64,000 nucleotides of DNA, from positions 21,847-85,846 of the forward strand of contig PEZS01000001.1 of the NCBI GenBank assembly GCA_002778785.1, written 5' to 3'. Shown in pieces: positions 9,293 through 19,304 of this stretch (its first letter is position 1; each line of letters begins with the position of its first letter). The translations under genes were made by a program, and so were the position numbers. A model generated the notes under the pieces. The model saw only the letters and a list, made by a program, of their open reading frames with translations. It had not been told where the DNA came from and ran no database searches. The DNA comes from Bdellovibrionales bacterium CG10_big_fil_rev_8_21_14_0_10_45_34 (lineage in GTDB: Bacteria > Bdellovibrionota > Bdellovibrionia > Bdellovibrionales > 1-14-0-10-45-34).

Positions 9293-10459
9293 TCATTTTT
9301 GCGATATGCGAAGCTTTTGACCGGCTGAGAGGGGATCGAGTTCCCCCGAACGGATTTTCTCTGAGAGAAGAGAAATTTCCGCAGAGTGGGCCGTTAGCCA
9401 AACTTCGTAGTTAGCCCGCAGCTCAGCCTCGAACCAACTCACCAACTGATTTTGGCGTCGCTTCTGAAAGGCGCTCCCTAACAGTTGCCTATCAACGAAG
9501 GTCTTTATTGCATCAAAAAACTCATGCCATCCAAAATCAGAAATAGAGCTTAATGGTATTACGCTTGGAGCGCTTTCGTCGCTTGCGAATAAAATTGAAA
9601 ATGCCTGAGAGAGCATCTTTGCGGCACTTTGGGATTCTTTAACTTTGGAGCCATCAGCCTTGTTCACGACAACAAGGTCTGCAAACTCTAGGATTCCTCG
9701 CTTGATTCCTTGAAGGTCATCGCCAGCATTCGCGATGGTCAAAACAACAAAAACATCCACCATGTCGGCAACGGCATACTCACTTTGGCCGACTCCAACG
9801 GACTCAACGATGATTCGGTCAAATCCCGCGGCTTCGCACAATGCTATCGAAACTTGAGTGGATCGAGTCACGCCCCCCATGGCGCCTCTTGAGGGCGAGG
9901 GGCGAATGAAAGCTTCTTTTGCACGCGAGAGCTCTTGCATTCGAGTCTTATCGCCCAGAATGCTGCCACCTGAAACCGGACTTGAGGGATCAACAGCTAA
10001 CACCGCTACCTTATGGCCTTGTGCTATTAGGCTTAGTCCGAATCGTTCGATAAAGGTGCTTTTTCCAGCGCCAGGGGGGCCGGTAATACCAATTCGTAGA
10101 GTTTCAATGTCCGGGTCGACTGCATCTATAGGGTTTTTTGTAGTCACTTCAGATGCAAGTGTTCGGGTTATAAGGTTCTTGTCTCGGTTCGTATCGGAGA
10201 GATTGATTTTCGACGGAAATGCTCTAATGCGCTCCTTCTTAGTCGTAGGGTCAGTTCCTTTTTGGGGCTTTCGTGATGAGGTAAATTGCTTAAGCTCATT
10301 GAGAAGTTTTTGAACAAAATCTCTGTCGGCCTTGAGAGAGCTTTCTGCCAAAGAAATTGCGCGCGCTAGATAAGCGGGATTGCCTTTCTTGATATTTTCT
10401 GCAAATTCTTTAAGGGCCAATTCTTTCAAGTTCTCTCTCGCAATTTGGTAGGCCCCCAA
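9293..10459 (-). CDS. meaB: Methylmalonyl-CoA mutase-associated GTPase MeaB
   Basis: G3E-family P-loop GTPase that protects methylmalonyl-CoA mutase and gates cobalamin loading. The 388 aa include Walker [13 protein letters not shown] near 131-142, [20 protein letters not shown] (switch region), [10 protein letters not shown] and [10 protein letters not shown] (base recognition), plus a C-terminal dimerisation helix. An N-terminal extension of about 60 residues, with [13 protein letters not shown], is longer than the core family. The mutase gene lies just upstream on the same strand, separated by a convergent lipoprotein gene, which supports the partnership. Confidence 0.93.
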   Translation of the reverse strand: MGAYQIARENLKELALKEFAENIKKGNPAYLARAISLAESSLKADRDFVQKLLNELKQFTSSRKPQKGTDPTTKKERIRAFPSKINLSDTNRDKNLITRTLASEVTTKNPIDAVDPDIETLRIGITGPPGAGKSTFIERFGLSLIAQGHKVAVLAVDPSSPVSGGSILGDKTRMQELSRAKEAFIRPSPSRGAMGGVTRSTQVSIALCEAAGFDRIIVESVGVGQSEYAVADMVDVFVVLTIANAGDDLQGIKRGILEFADLVVVNKADGSKVKESQSAAKMLSQAFSILFASDESAPSVIPLSSISDFGWHEFFDAIKTFVDRQLLGSAFQKRRQNQLVSWFEAELRANYEVWLTAHSAEISLLSEKIRSGELDPLSAGQKLRISQK

Positions 10460-10638
10460 GTTTCGAAGAAAAACTAATCTGGAGACACATAGTTACTACT
10501 TTTTCAAAAGCAAACAGCTGCCTATTGAAGCTAGCACCTATAGAATTTCAGCATTTAGTAAAGCCATCAAGAACTATTGAATTTCTTATTGGACCCGCTA
10601 ATGGGGAGTCACATGCAAAAAGTTCAATAGTAGCGTGT

Positions 10639-10656
10639 CAGTTTGACTCCAAACTG
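10639..10656. promoter_or_regulatory. Small perfect hairpin in a leader region
   Basis: CAGTTTG and CAAACTG form a 7-bp perfect stem with a 4-nt loop, 36 bp before the lipoprotein start. A second inverted pair, ACTATTGAA/TTCAATAGT, lies 40-110 bp further upstream. They may be operator or leader RNA structures; nothing identifies a regulator. Confidence 0.3.
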
Positions 10657-10692
10657 GGGGGCGAGATATTGGTGCGAGCTCTTGGAGGTTTT

Positions 10693-11373
10693 GTGAGTTT
10701 ACTAAAAATGAGGACATTACTAACAATCGGTATGATCGGTGTGCTATCGGGCTGCCTTCAACTTAGGGAAGACAAAATAATTGTTAGAGCCAAACTTCCT
10801 GTTGACCATGAATATGCCGGTAACGGGCGGCTCTGTATGCGGGTTATCAATAACAATGAGTTTAAGTATGAAACCCTTAAACTGTGCCAAGACGAGATTG
10901 TAGTCAGTAACTCAAGCTTCTCATTTAATACGACTCTTGAAAGTCATATCCCAAGAGGTGTCGATCTTATCGAGGTAGCATCTGTCGATAAGATAAGGTT
11001 TTCTGTCGAAAGAAAGGCCGAGGGTTCCGACAAAGTGGAAGTGTTCAACTACCAAGGAATCCTTCAGCGCATCTCTAGGGATAATCAAGGAATCAAGGTA
11101 GATCTAGAGTTTGTGGCTGCAAACCGTCATAAAGTCGCACCGCTTGCGGACATTGAATACGGCTGCAACCTTTATTTTAACCGAAACTATCATTTAGATC
11201 ACAATCCCGAAGTTGCAGTGCAAACCTGTGTTGCATGGAAGATTTCTCCAAGCGGAAGCAGTTTGTGCAGGGATCGAGTCGATAACAATAGACCTATCTC
11301 GAACGCTGTCGCCTTCAACAAGCAGATGGAATGCCTAGAAGACGTCGCGTTTGAACAAGGAACTTTAAAGTAG
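10693..11373 (+). CDS. Putative lipoprotein of unknown function
   Basis: I start this at the GTG at 10693 because GGAGG lies just upstream and the product then begins with a compact signal peptide ending in the lipobox LSGC; the frame is open back to 10525. The mature part (about 205 aa) is predicted beta-rich and has several Cys residues ([37 protein letters not shown]) that could form periplasmic disulphides. No family is recognised. Its 3' end overlaps the convergent methylmalonyl-CoA mutase gene by 9 bp. Confidence 0.65.
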   Translation: MSLLKMRTLLTIGMIGVLSGCLQLREDKIIVRAKLPVDHEYAGNGRLCMRVINNNEFKYETLKLCQDEIVVSNSSFSFNTTLESHIPRGVDLIEVASVDKIRFSVERKAEGSDKVEVFNYQGILQRISRDNQGIKVDLEFVAANRHKVAPLADIEYGCNLYFNRNYHLDHNPEVAVQTCVAWKISPSGSSLCRDRVDNNRPISNAVAFNKQMECLEDVAFEQGTLK

Positions 11374-14316
11374 ATTCTTCTCGATCTTGTCAACCAACTC
11401 TAGTGCGGCCTTGGTGATCATCGTACCCGGGCGGAAGATAGCTACTGCGCCGGCCCGAAACAGTGCCTCATCATCATCGGGTGGGATAACTCCGCCAACG
11501 ACTATAAGAATATCAGCTCGACCTTGTTTAGTGAGCTCCTTCTTAAGGGATGGAACAAGTGTTAAATGTCCAGCGGCAAGTGAGCTCATACCGACCACAT
11601 GAACGTCATTCTCGATAGCCTGCTTAGCCGTTTCTTCTGGGGTTTGAAACAACGGACCCACGTCAACATCAAAACCCATATCAGCAAACGCGGTCGCAAT
11701 AACCTTTTGCCCACGGTCATGACCGTCCTGGCCAATCTTAGCCACCAAAATGCGGGGCGGCCTTCCGTGTTGGGTGTGAAAAGTTTTAACTCTCTGTATG
11801 ACTTTACTGATGTCGCCTTGGTTTTGTTTCATCTCTTTACTGAACACTCCTGTAATCATTTGTGTCGGAGCTTTATGCCTTCCAAATACCTTTTCGAGCG
11901 CGTAGCTCATTTCGCCCAAAGTGGCTTTAGCCCGAGCGGCCACAACACATGCCTCCAATAAGTTTTGATTTGCGATTTTGGCTGCAACAGTCAGCTTATT
12001 TAAAGCAGCCTCCACTTCGCTCTCAGAGCGGGAGCTCTTGAGCTGCTTAAGTCTCTCAACCTGAAGGGTTCGAACTTTAGAATTGTCGACTTTTAATACT
12101 TCAACGTGTTCACTCAAAGGTTCTACAAAGCAATTCACGCCAACAACACTTTGCGCACCTGACTCGATCCAGGCCTGTGTACGGGCAGCCGACTCTTCGA
12201 TGCGCATTTTAGGTATACCTGCCTCGATGGCTTTAGCCATTCCGCCAAGTTCCTCAACTTCTTTAATGTGGACCATCGCTTTTTCAAATAGTTCTTGAGT
12301 GAGTGTCTCCACAAAGTGGCTACCCCCCCAAGGATCAACAGTTTTCGTCGCGTCGGTGGACGAAGCGATGTATTTTTGTGTGTTCCTTGCAATCTCGGCA
12401 CTCATTTCAGTAGGGAGCGCAAGAGCTTCGTCAAAAGAATTTGTGTGTAAGCTTTGCGTGTGACCGTGAACGGCGGCCATCGCCTCAATCGTTGTTCGCG
12501 TCACATTGTTGTACACATCTTTAGCCGTCAAACTCCAACCAGAGGTTTGGCAGTGCGCCCGTAGCGAAGTTGCCTTCTCACTTTTTGGCGAAAATTGCTT
12601 GAGCATATGGGCCCAAAGCTTTCTTCCGGCACGCAGTTTCGCAACTTCTACGAAATAGTTCATGCCGATAGCCCAAAAAAACGACAGTCTCGGCCCCAAC
12701 TGATCGATCGAAAGACCTTTTTGAATCCCTGCACGCACGTATTCTAGCCCATCGCAAATCGTGTAGGCCAGTTCAAGATCAGCGGAAGCTCCGGCTTCGT
12801 GCATGTGATAGCCTGAAATACTAATCGAGTTGAACTTGGGCATTTCCTTTGCGGTGTATTCAAAAATATCGGCGACAATTCTCATCGACTCAGCCGGCGG
12901 ATAAATATAGGTGTTTCGAACCATAAACTCTTTAAGAATATCATTTTGAATGGTTCCTGTGAGCTTCGAGCGAGGCACACCTTGTTCTTCGGCGGCAACA
13001 ATATAAAGAGCCATAATCGGAAGTACAGCCCCGTTCATCGTCATAGATACGCTCATCTTATCAAGCGGGATCTGATCAAAAAGAATTTTCATATCCGAGA
13101 TCGAATCTATGGCTACTCCAGCCATTCCTACGTCTCCTGTAACGCGTGGATGGTCGGAGTCGTATCCGCGATGAGTGGCCAAATCAAAAGCAATCGAAAG
13201 ACCCATCTGACCCTTCGACAAATTATCGCGGTAAAAACGATTGCTCTCTTCAGCCGTAGAAAAACCTGCGTACTGCCGAATTGTCCAAGGCCGAGTAAGA
13301 TACATAGTTGGGTAGGGGCCCCTAGTGAACGGACTGACACCGGGAAGGTCTTCGCTCTCTTCGACCGAAAAGTCTTTATAGCCCAGCTTAAAATCAATTC
13401 CCTCACGGGCAGTCATAAAGACGAAGTCTTGATCCAGTTTGGGCATCAAAGTATTTCGTAGTGCCTTGATGGATTTTTCTTCCCACTTAAGATCGGTTGG
13501 ACTCGAGTTACCTTTCGCTTTTCGCAAGCTGAGGTCGTCACAGGTTTGATCCAGATTTTTAAGAGCCATCTTTGCAAGAGTGTGGGTGGCAGCTTCTATC
13601 CAGTAAGCGCCTCGCGCGGCATCTGAAGTTTTGCCGAAGTGGCATTCTTCAAGCAGAATCCAGTGCGTGAGATCAGCGATGCGAAGGGCATCTTCAAATC
13701 TAGCATCGGACTTTTCAAAAATCGGATGAATCACCATGGCATCGCAGCCGCCAAGAACTGCTGTTGCTGCCCGCTGGGTCGACTGTATCAAAGAGTTCCA
13801 TCCGCGGAGCCCATCAGTTTGTTTGGAGGTTATCTTTGCAATCAAACAAAAATTTGATTTGCCGCCAGCGGCCAAATTCAAAAGTGCTCTGAGGGCTCTG
13901 AGCTTTGCGATCTCTAAAAAGGTTAAATCACCAACGCCAATCTCAATACCAACATAGGAGGATTGATCTGCACTCACAAAGTGGGCCAGCCCGTAGGCGA
14001 TTTGATTCTCTGGGGTGAGATCATCCGGAATAGAAATAGAATTTGCGGGAATTGTTCGTGTTTCTTTAAACCGCTCGATCGAAGGGGCGCTGTCTGAAGC
14101 AAAAGGTATTCTTATCCAGTCGTAGCGCCCCTCAAAGTAGCGAGCCGGACAAGTCAGCGGAAAAATATCGAAAAACTCGCTGCTGTTTTGTTGAAAGTAG
14201 ACGCTAGAGAGGCCGATTAGGGGCGCTGGCTGATATTTCAGCAAGTCATCGAGTTTCACTCCCTTTGTACCTTCGCGCACCTGCTCGAGCCAAAACTCGA
14301 AATTCTTGGATTTCAT
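11365..14316 (-). CDS. Methylmalonyl-CoA mutase with fused MutA-like N-terminal domain
   Basis: Cobalamin-dependent isomerisation of methylmalonyl-CoA to succinyl-CoA. The protein is 983 aa, against about 700-740 for a usual catalytic subunit. Residues from about 310 onward are a complete catalytic subunit: [24 protein letters not shown], the TIM barrel, and the C-terminal B12-binding domain with [13 protein letters not shown] (His ligand) and GMSSLAAGH. The first 300 residues look like a degenerate small subunit: [53 protein letters not shown] and [13 protein letters not shown] parallel MutA. No separate mutA is seen. meaB lies downstream. Identity of the catalytic part is secure; the fusion reading is by eye. 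Confidence 0.93.
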   Translation of the reverse strand: MKSKNFEFWLEQVREGTKGVKLDDLLKYQPAPLIGLSSVYFQQNSSEFFDIFPLTCPARYFEGRYDWIRIPFASDSAPSIERFKETRTIPANSISIPDDLTPENQIAYGLAHFVSADQSSYVGIEIGVGDLTFLEIAKLRALRALLNLAAGGKSNFCLIAKITSKQTDGLRGWNSLIQSTQRAATAVLGGCDAMVIHPIFEKSDARFEDALRIADLTHWILLEECHFGKTSDAARGAYWIEAATHTLAKMALKNLDQTCDDLSLRKAKGNSSPTDLKWEEKSIKALRNTLMPKLDQDFVFMTAREGIDFKLGYKDFSVEESEDLPGVSPFTRGPYPTMYLTRPWTIRQYAGFSTAEESNRFYRDNLSKGQMGLSIAFDLATHRGYDSDHPRVTGDVGMAGVAIDSISDMKILFDQIPLDKMSVSMTMNGAVLPIMALYIVAAEEQGVPRSKLTGTIQNDILKEFMVRNTYIYPPAESMRIVADIFEYTAKEMPKFNSISISGYHMHEAGASADLELAYTICDGLEYVRAGIQKGLSIDQLGPRLSFFWAIGMNYFVEVAKLRAGRKLWAHMLKQFSPKSEKATSLRAHCQTSGWSLTAKDVYNNVTRTTIEAMAAVHGHTQSLHTNSFDEALALPTEMSAEIARNTQKYIASSTDATKTVDPWGGSHFVETLTQELFEKAMVHIKEVEELGGMAKAIEAGIPKMRIEESAARTQAWIESGAQSVVGVNCFVEPLSEHVEVLKVDNSKVRTLQVERLKQLKSSRSESEVEAALNKLTVAAKIANQNLLEACVVAARAKATLGEMSYALEKVFGRHKAPTQMITGVFSKEMKQNQGDISKVIQRVKTFHTQHGRPPRILVAKIGQDGHDRGQKVIATAFADMGFDVDVGPLFQTPEETAKQAIENDVHVVGMSSLAAGHLTLVPSLKKELTKQGRADILIVVGGVIPPDDDEALFRAGAVAIFRPGTMITKAALELVDKIEKNLL

Positions 14317-14466
14317 AGGTTGACAGTAGAGGACAAAACCCCGGTTTTTTCAAGAAGATGCGAGGTTTCGTTTCAAGAAAGACCAGAAATTTGGTAGTCA
14401 TGGTTAACCAAGGCGTGAAGCCTATTTCTACTACACGATTTTTTTACACGTGAATCTGGAGCGTAA

Positions 14467-15147
14467 ATGGACATTCTTGAGATTGCGGTTAAGATTTTAT
14501 TCTTCTTTGTGCCTTTTTTATTTGCTTTGTCTTTTCATGAGTTTGCGCACGGATGGGTGGCCAAGCGTATGGGAGACAACACGGCAGAGATGATGGGCCG
14601 CCTCAATTTAAACCCACTCTCGCATGCAGATCCGCTAGGTACATTCGTGCTACCGCTCTCAGCGCTTTTGATCTCTGCAACGACAGGAGCTGCACCGTTC
14701 TTTTTTGGTTGGGCCAAACCTGTGCCAGTCAACTCTCGTAACTTAACAAAACCTAAGCACCAGATGTTTTGGATTGCTTTAGCCGGTCCGCTGTCGAATA
14801 TTTTTCTCGCTTTCGTGGGCGCATTCGTTTACCAGCTTTTCGTACTTAAGCTCAATCATGTCTCGTATGCCGGTGGTGTGATGGAGCTGACCAGCTTCTT
14901 CATCATCATTAACTTATTCTTAGCAGTGTTCAATTTGCTTCCGCTACATCCACTCGACGGCGGAAAGATCATTTCACGCTTTCTTTCTGTGGAGCTAGAT
15001 CGCAAGCTCGAGCATTTAAGCCAATACTCCTTTTTAATATTTATGGGACTCATTCTCTTTGGCGCTTTTGCTTATTTGGCGATTCCTGTTTATTACGTTC
15101 GAAACGTCTTTCTGTGGGTTTGGGCAAATTTGATTGGATTGGTATGA
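14467..15147 (+). CDS. Site-2 protease family metallopeptidase (M50)
   Basis: A 226-aa polytopic intramembrane zinc protease. The zinc motif HEFAHGW is near residues 24-30 and the second metal motif NLLPLHPLDGGKI near 158-170. Hydrophobic helices span most of the protein. Small M50 proteins like this, without a PDZ domain, are common but substrates are mostly unknown. Its stop overlaps the trpS start as ATGA, so it heads a trpS-scpA-scpB transcription unit, an arrangement I believe is common in delta-type proteobacteria. Confidence 0.9.
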   Translation: MDILEIAVKILFFFVPFLFALSFHEFAHGWVAKRMGDNTAEMMGRLNLNPLSHADPLGTFVLPLSALLISATTGAAPFFFGWAKPVPVNSRNLTKPKHQMFWIALAGPLSNIFLAFVGAFVYQLFVLKLNHVSYAGGVMELTSFFIIINLFLAVFNLLPLHPLDGGKIISRFLSVELDRKLEHLSQYSFLIFMGLILFGAFAYLAIPVYYVRNVFLWVWANLIGLV

Positions 15148-16175
15148 CAGAGCAAAAGTCAGAAAAAAAGCCAGCGATGAAACGGGTCATGAGCGGTATG
15201 CGAACAACGGGTTCGCTACATATTGGTAATTATTTTGGGTCTTTGATTAATTACGTAAAACTTCAGAACGAAGGGTACGAATGTTTTTTCGGAGCAATGG
15301 ATTGGCACGCACTCACAACGTCCTACCGTGATTCTGAAAGTGTGGGTAATTATACCCGTGACATCATCGCCGACTGGCTTGCATGGGGAGTCGATCCAGA
15401 AAAATCTGTTGTTTATATACAAAGCAAACTTCCGGAGCTTTTGGAACTCACGATGGTATTTGCCAATCTCACACCGATGGGTTGGCTTGAGCGAGTCACA
15501 ACCTGGAAAGACGCTATCGAAGAAATGAAATCCACCGACACCCACAATTTGGGACGATTTATGTACCCGGTTCTTCAGGCGGCGGACATAGCCATCTTTA
15601 ATGGTGAAGCCGTGCCGGTGGGTAAAGATCAAGTGCCTCACCTTGAGCTCAGCCGAGACATCATTCAAAGATTCAATAGAATCTACGGGGTGACCCTCAA
15701 AGAGCCGCAGCCTCTCTTAACAGAAAATCCGCTTGTGCCTGGTACGGACGGTCGAAAGATGAGCAAGTCCTACGGCAATATCATACCGCTAACGGAAGAG
15801 GCAAAGTCTTCGGAAAAGCGGATCAAGAAAATGCAAACGGATCCAGCCAGGGTGCGGCGTGAAGACCCAGGGGAGCCTACAAAGTGCCCTGTGTACTATA
15901 TCCACAAACTCTACTCGAGCGACGACGATTTGGCTTGGGTTGAAAAGGGCTGCCGTTCGGCCGGAATCGGCTGCGGGGACTGTAAGGGGCGTCTGATCGA
16001 GAACCGCGAAAAAGTCATGAGTGGGCCCCGTCAAAGAAAGAATGAACTCTTGAACAACAAGCAAGAACTTGATTCAATCTTGTCCAGGGGTTGCGATCGG
16101 GCCCGCGCGGAGGCGGCAAAAACAATGGCCTCAGTGCGTAAAGCCATGAAATGGTCGGGAGGAAGTTTTTCGTGA
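15144..16175 (+). CDS. trpS: Tryptophanyl-tRNA synthetase
   Basis: Class I aminoacyl-tRNA synthetase charging tRNA-Trp, 343 aa. The HIGH-type motif is GSLHIGNYFG near residues 25-34 and the KMSKS loop is DGRKMSKSYGN near 202-212. GKDQVPHLELSRDI is the conserved tryptophan/ATP pocket region. I start at the ATG at 15144, which overlaps the upstream stop as ATGA, rather than at a GTG 30 bases earlier. The end overlaps the scpA start as GTGA. Identification is secure. Confidence 0.96.
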   Translation: MTEQKSEKKPAMKRVMSGMRTTGSLHIGNYFGSLINYVKLQNEGYECFFGAMDWHALTTSYRDSESVGNYTRDIIADWLAWGVDPEKSVVYIQSKLPELLELTMVFANLTPMGWLERVTTWKDAIEEMKSTDTHNLGRFMYPVLQAADIAIFNGEAVPVGKDQVPHLELSRDIIQRFNRIYGVTLKEPQPLLTENPLVPGTDGRKMSKSYGNIIPLTEEAKSSEKRIKKMQTDPARVRREDPGEPTKCPVYYIHKLYSSDDDLAWVEKGCRSAGIGCGDCKGRLIENREKVMSGPRQRKNELLNNKQELDSILSRGCDRARAEAAKTMASVRKAMKWSGGSFS

Positions 16176-17386
16176 GTGTTCACGTTTCGTTGGACCAGTT
16201 TGAAGGTCCATTGGGTTTACTTCTCTATTTGATTCGAAAAGATGAGTTGGATATTTATGATATTCCTATTCATCGAATTACAGAGCAGTATCTTGACCAG
16301 ATCAAAAAAATCGTGGAGCTAGATCTTGAAGCTGCAGGCGATTTCGTTGCCATGGCGGCAACCTTGCTTCAAATCAAATCCCAGATGCTGGTGCCTTCTT
16401 ACAACGAAGTGGGTGAGCCTATCGAAGTCGAAGACCCGCGCAAAACGCTGGTTCAGCGCCTTCTGGAATATCAAACGATACAAGAGGGAGCACGTTTGCT
16501 CTCCCAAAGGCCCTGGCTGGGGCGTGAGCAATGGGCTCGAGGAATTCGTGAGAATATCGACGCAAATTCTGATGAAATTGACCTCGATGATAAAGGCCTC
16601 TTTGCGCTCATTTCCTCTTTTCGCACTGTCATGCGAAAGATCAAAAAGAAAGTTCACAAAGTGGCAGCGAGTGGCCAGAGTGTGGCTTCACGAATTCTCG
16701 AACTAAAGCGATGGTTGGTTCCCGATAAGCGTGTGGAGCTGCACGAACTACTAGCGCAAGAAATGGAGTTTAACCGGAGTTCGCATGGCGTCGACAGCTC
16801 TTCTGCTTCTTCGGCTCAGCCAAAAGCCGTTTCAGAAAAACTATTGATTAGCTTTTTATCCGTTTTAGAACTCACAAAATTGGGCTTCTTAAGAATTTTT
16901 CAATCGGACGTCTACGGGCCTTTATGGCTAACTCCGATTAAAGAAATTTCGGATGATGTTGTAAATCGAGTTGAAGAATTCGACGCACAAGATCCTAATG
17001 CGACTGCCGAAAAGTGGGCCAGTCTCGCTGAGAATGAAGTTTTGAGTGAGGCAGCAGAAGCCGATGAAAATTCAAACTTGAATATAGGCCAAAGCGCGAA
17101 CGTTAACTCTAGTGAATCTGGTTATGAAAATTTAGGTGTTGAAGGGAGTTTGAATTTAAAGAGAAGCCCACATACAGAGGCAAACGCAAACGCAGATGCA
17201 CATGCAAATTTGATTCCAAATGAAGAAATGAATTCTTCTCACATATCCGATACCGAACTTGCTCTTGGCGCTGACAAGTCAGAGGAGTTCAATGACTTAC
17301 AAAATGAAATGTCGCCGACTGCGGAGTATGCAACGGATGACGATATAATAGCTGCTGAAAAAGAATTGGGTTTAGATTCGTTCTAA
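16172..17386 (+). CDS. scpA: Segregation and condensation protein A
   Basis: Kleisin subunit of the SMC-ScpAB condensin, bridging SMC heads for chromosome segregation. It is 404 aa from the GTG at 16172 (GGGAGGAAG seven bases upstream, GTGA overlap with trpS). The N-terminus FEGPLGLLLYLIRKDELDIYD with ITEQYLDQI and AATLLQIKSQMLVP is classic ScpA. The C-terminal winged helix lies near 230-275. The last 130 residues are an acidic, Asn/Glu/Ser-rich tail absent from most ScpA proteins (usually about 250 aa). Confidence 0.95.
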   Translation: MSVHVSLDQFEGPLGLLLYLIRKDELDIYDIPIHRITEQYLDQIKKIVELDLEAAGDFVAMAATLLQIKSQMLVPSYNEVGEPIEVEDPRKTLVQRLLEYQTIQEGARLLSQRPWLGREQWARGIRENIDANSDEIDLDDKGLFALISSFRTVMRKIKKKVHKVAASGQSVASRILELKRWLVPDKRVELHELLAQEMEFNRSSHGVDSSSASSAQPKAVSEKLLISFLSVLELTKLGFLRIFQSDVYGPLWLTPIKEISDDVVNRVEEFDAQDPNATAEKWASLAENEVLSEAAEADENSNLNIGQSANVNSSESGYENLGVEGSLNLKRSPHTEANANADAHANLIPNEEMNSSHISDTELALGADKSEEFNDLQNEMSPTAEYATDDDIIAAEKELGLDSF

Positions 17387-17412
17387 AAAGACTTAAGACA
17401 ACGGAGTGGATT

Positions 17413-18834
17413 TTGGCAAAAAACAATAAAAGCGGCAAAGTGAAAGCATTGAGCGAAAACGCCATAAAGGCTGCAATCGAATTTACGAGTGAAAGCGATA
17501 GTGCAAAAGACCGTGAGATTGACTATGAGATTGACTATCAGAATGACAGTGAAAATAGCACTGATACATCTGGTACAGACACAATAAGTATTGGTTCAAT
17601 GAAGGCAAGCTTCGAAGAAGAAGATAAAAGGCACCAGTTGGCTGATGAATTCGACGAGATTGTTGAAGAAACTGAATCATTATCAGAAGAGTCCCAGCCT
17701 TCTGTAGCGGAGTTCTCATTAGAAGAAGAGTCTGAAATGGAAGACCCGGATTTTACCGGCTCTGAATTTGACGAACTTGAACTAAAGGCCACAGAGCTTG
17801 ATAAAACTGAAAAAAACGATTCAGAAGAGTCAGCTTCTGAAGAACTACAAGAATCGGTAAATGTCTCAGGAACAGAACTCGAAGCGTTTGAGTCGGCGGA
17901 AATCGAAGAAACTGAATTTATAGAAGCCTCTCAAGTAAAGTCTATCTTAGAGAGCATATTGTTTAGCACAGACAAGCCTTTGAGTTTTGATCTTATCCAT
18001 CAGGCGTTTAAAGGCTCAAACGTCACCCGTGCTGAGCTTCGCAGTGCTTTAGAATCTTACCAGATTGATCTTGCTGATAGTCAAAGGGGCGTGACTTTAG
18101 AGATTGTCGCCAACGGTTACCAGCTGAGGACAAAAATAGACAATCAAGAGTATCTCAAGAGAATGATCAAAGGGCGTCCGTTCAAAGTTTCAGGGCCAGC
18201 GTTAGAAGTGCTTTCGATTGTTGCCTACAAACAGCCGATCGTGAAGTCTGAGGTCGATCAGATTCGTGGAGTGGAGTCGGGCCATTTGCTTCGAGCCTTA
18301 ATGGATCGCGGACTTATAAAATTTGGCGAACGCAGTGATTTGCCTGGTAAGCCAATGAACTATGAATCAACACGGAAGTTTCTAGAGATATTTGGGCTTA
18401 GGAATCTTAAAGAGCTTCCTAGTCTTTCAGATATTGAAAGTCTGATTCCAGAGGGCATAGACGAGGTCGAAGAAAAGCCAAAGCTTGCTGATCTGACTGA
18501 CGATCTAAGTATGAAGGCAGGCGTCACTTACTCAGAGGGCGAACAGGAACTCGAGAGAATAACCGGTCAACTTACAGAAATTTCGGCAACGACTGAGTTT
18601 TTTGAACAAGAAAAGATTCGAGAAAAAGCGCGCAAAGACAAAGAGCGCGCCGAAGACGTTAAAGAATTGCTGGCGTTAGGTAGAGAAGTGCCATTTAAAG
18701 ATGTTCGATGGCTTGAAAAATACGAACGGGAATTACTAGCTAACAGTGAACCCCCAATAGATGAATCCGGGATGAGTTCACCAGCGAGCGGCGAAGCCAT
18801 AACTTCTTTGGAGTCAGAAGAAAGCCTCAGCTAA
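17413..18834 (+). CDS. scpB: Segregation and condensation protein B with long acidic extensions
   Basis: Partner of ScpA in the SMC complex. The TTG start has GGAG six bases upstream. The 473 aa are more than twice the usual ScpB. The conserved tandem winged-helix core runs from about 175 to 340 (VKSILESILFSTDKPLSFD, GYQLRTK, VSGPALEVLSIVAYKQPI, GHLLRALMDRGLIKF). Ahead of it is a 165-residue segment very rich in Glu, Asp and Ser; behind it is a charged 130-residue tail. The sister scpA carries a similar acidic tail. The end overlaps a convergent gene by 4 bp. Confidence 0.94.
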   Translation: MAKNNKSGKVKALSENAIKAAIEFTSESDSAKDREIDYEIDYQNDSENSTDTSGTDTISIGSMKASFEEEDKRHQLADEFDEIVEETESLSEESQPSVAEFSLEEESEMEDPDFTGSEFDELELKATELDKTEKNDSEESASEELQESVNVSGTELEAFESAEIEETEFIEASQVKSILESILFSTDKPLSFDLIHQAFKGSNVTRAELRSALESYQIDLADSQRGVTLEIVANGYQLRTKIDNQEYLKRMIKGRPFKVSGPALEVLSIVAYKQPIVKSEVDQIRGVESGHLLRALMDRGLIKFGERSDLPGKPMNYESTRKFLEIFGLRNLKELPSLSDIESLIPEGIDEVEEKPKLADLTDDLSMKAGVTYSEGEQELERITGQLTEISATTEFFEQEKIREKARKDKERAEDVKELLALGREVPFKDVRWLEKYERELLANSEPPIDESGMSSPASGEAITSLESEESLS

Positions 18835-19211
18835 ATCAATGATGTCTCTTTGACTCTTTCAGGGAGCTCTAGAGCCGCCCGTTCCCATTCCAAAAGCATG
18901 TCGTAGTCCTCAGGGCGCAGAATCGTTAGATCATCACCTGGATGTCTAGGCGTTAAGATCACTTCAATGCTGTGTCGCTTGAGTCCCTCAGCTGCAAGAC
19001 TTGGCTTTTCACTGAGAGCGATGCTGTAGCGGTTTGTCTCTACATTCTTAAAGTATTCTGTAACTTTCGTTCGCAGTTGAATAACTGAATCGGCTCCGCC
19101 AAGGCAATGAAAGCTATATTTTATTTGAGCTGGCTTTTCTCTTGTACCGTAAACCGGAGATGAATAGCGAAAATGACGTAACCCCGAATCGAACAACCCC
19201 CTAATTTTCAT
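18831..19211 (-). CDS. Hypothetical protein
   Basis: A 126-aa basic, soluble protein of no family I recognise, with no signal peptide or membrane segment. It contains YSFHCLGGADSVIQLRTKV near 31-50 and ends in an acidic helix (EDYDMLLEWERAALELPERV). It is convergent with scpB (4-bp overlap), and the next minus-strand gene upstream starts about 1.3 kb away, so it is probably transcribed alone. Codon use looks normal for a coding region. Confidence 0.6.
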   Translation of the reverse strand: MKIRGLFDSGLRHFRYSSPVYGTREKPAQIKYSFHCLGGADSVIQLRTKVTEYFKNVETNRYSIALSEKPSLAAEGLKRHSIEVILTPRHPGDDLTILRPEDYDMLLEWERAALELPERVKETSLI

Positions 19212-19304
19212 AACTTACCCCCATCACTTGCATAGTTGGCCCATTGCCAACCTGTCAACTTTCAGACACGAACGACTGTTCGATGGGTTAAAGGTGTATA
19301 ATTA

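Noticed and set aside
12946-13461. 171-codon plus-strand frame inside the mutase gene
   Set aside because: Antisense shadow of a well-conserved enzyme; no independent support.
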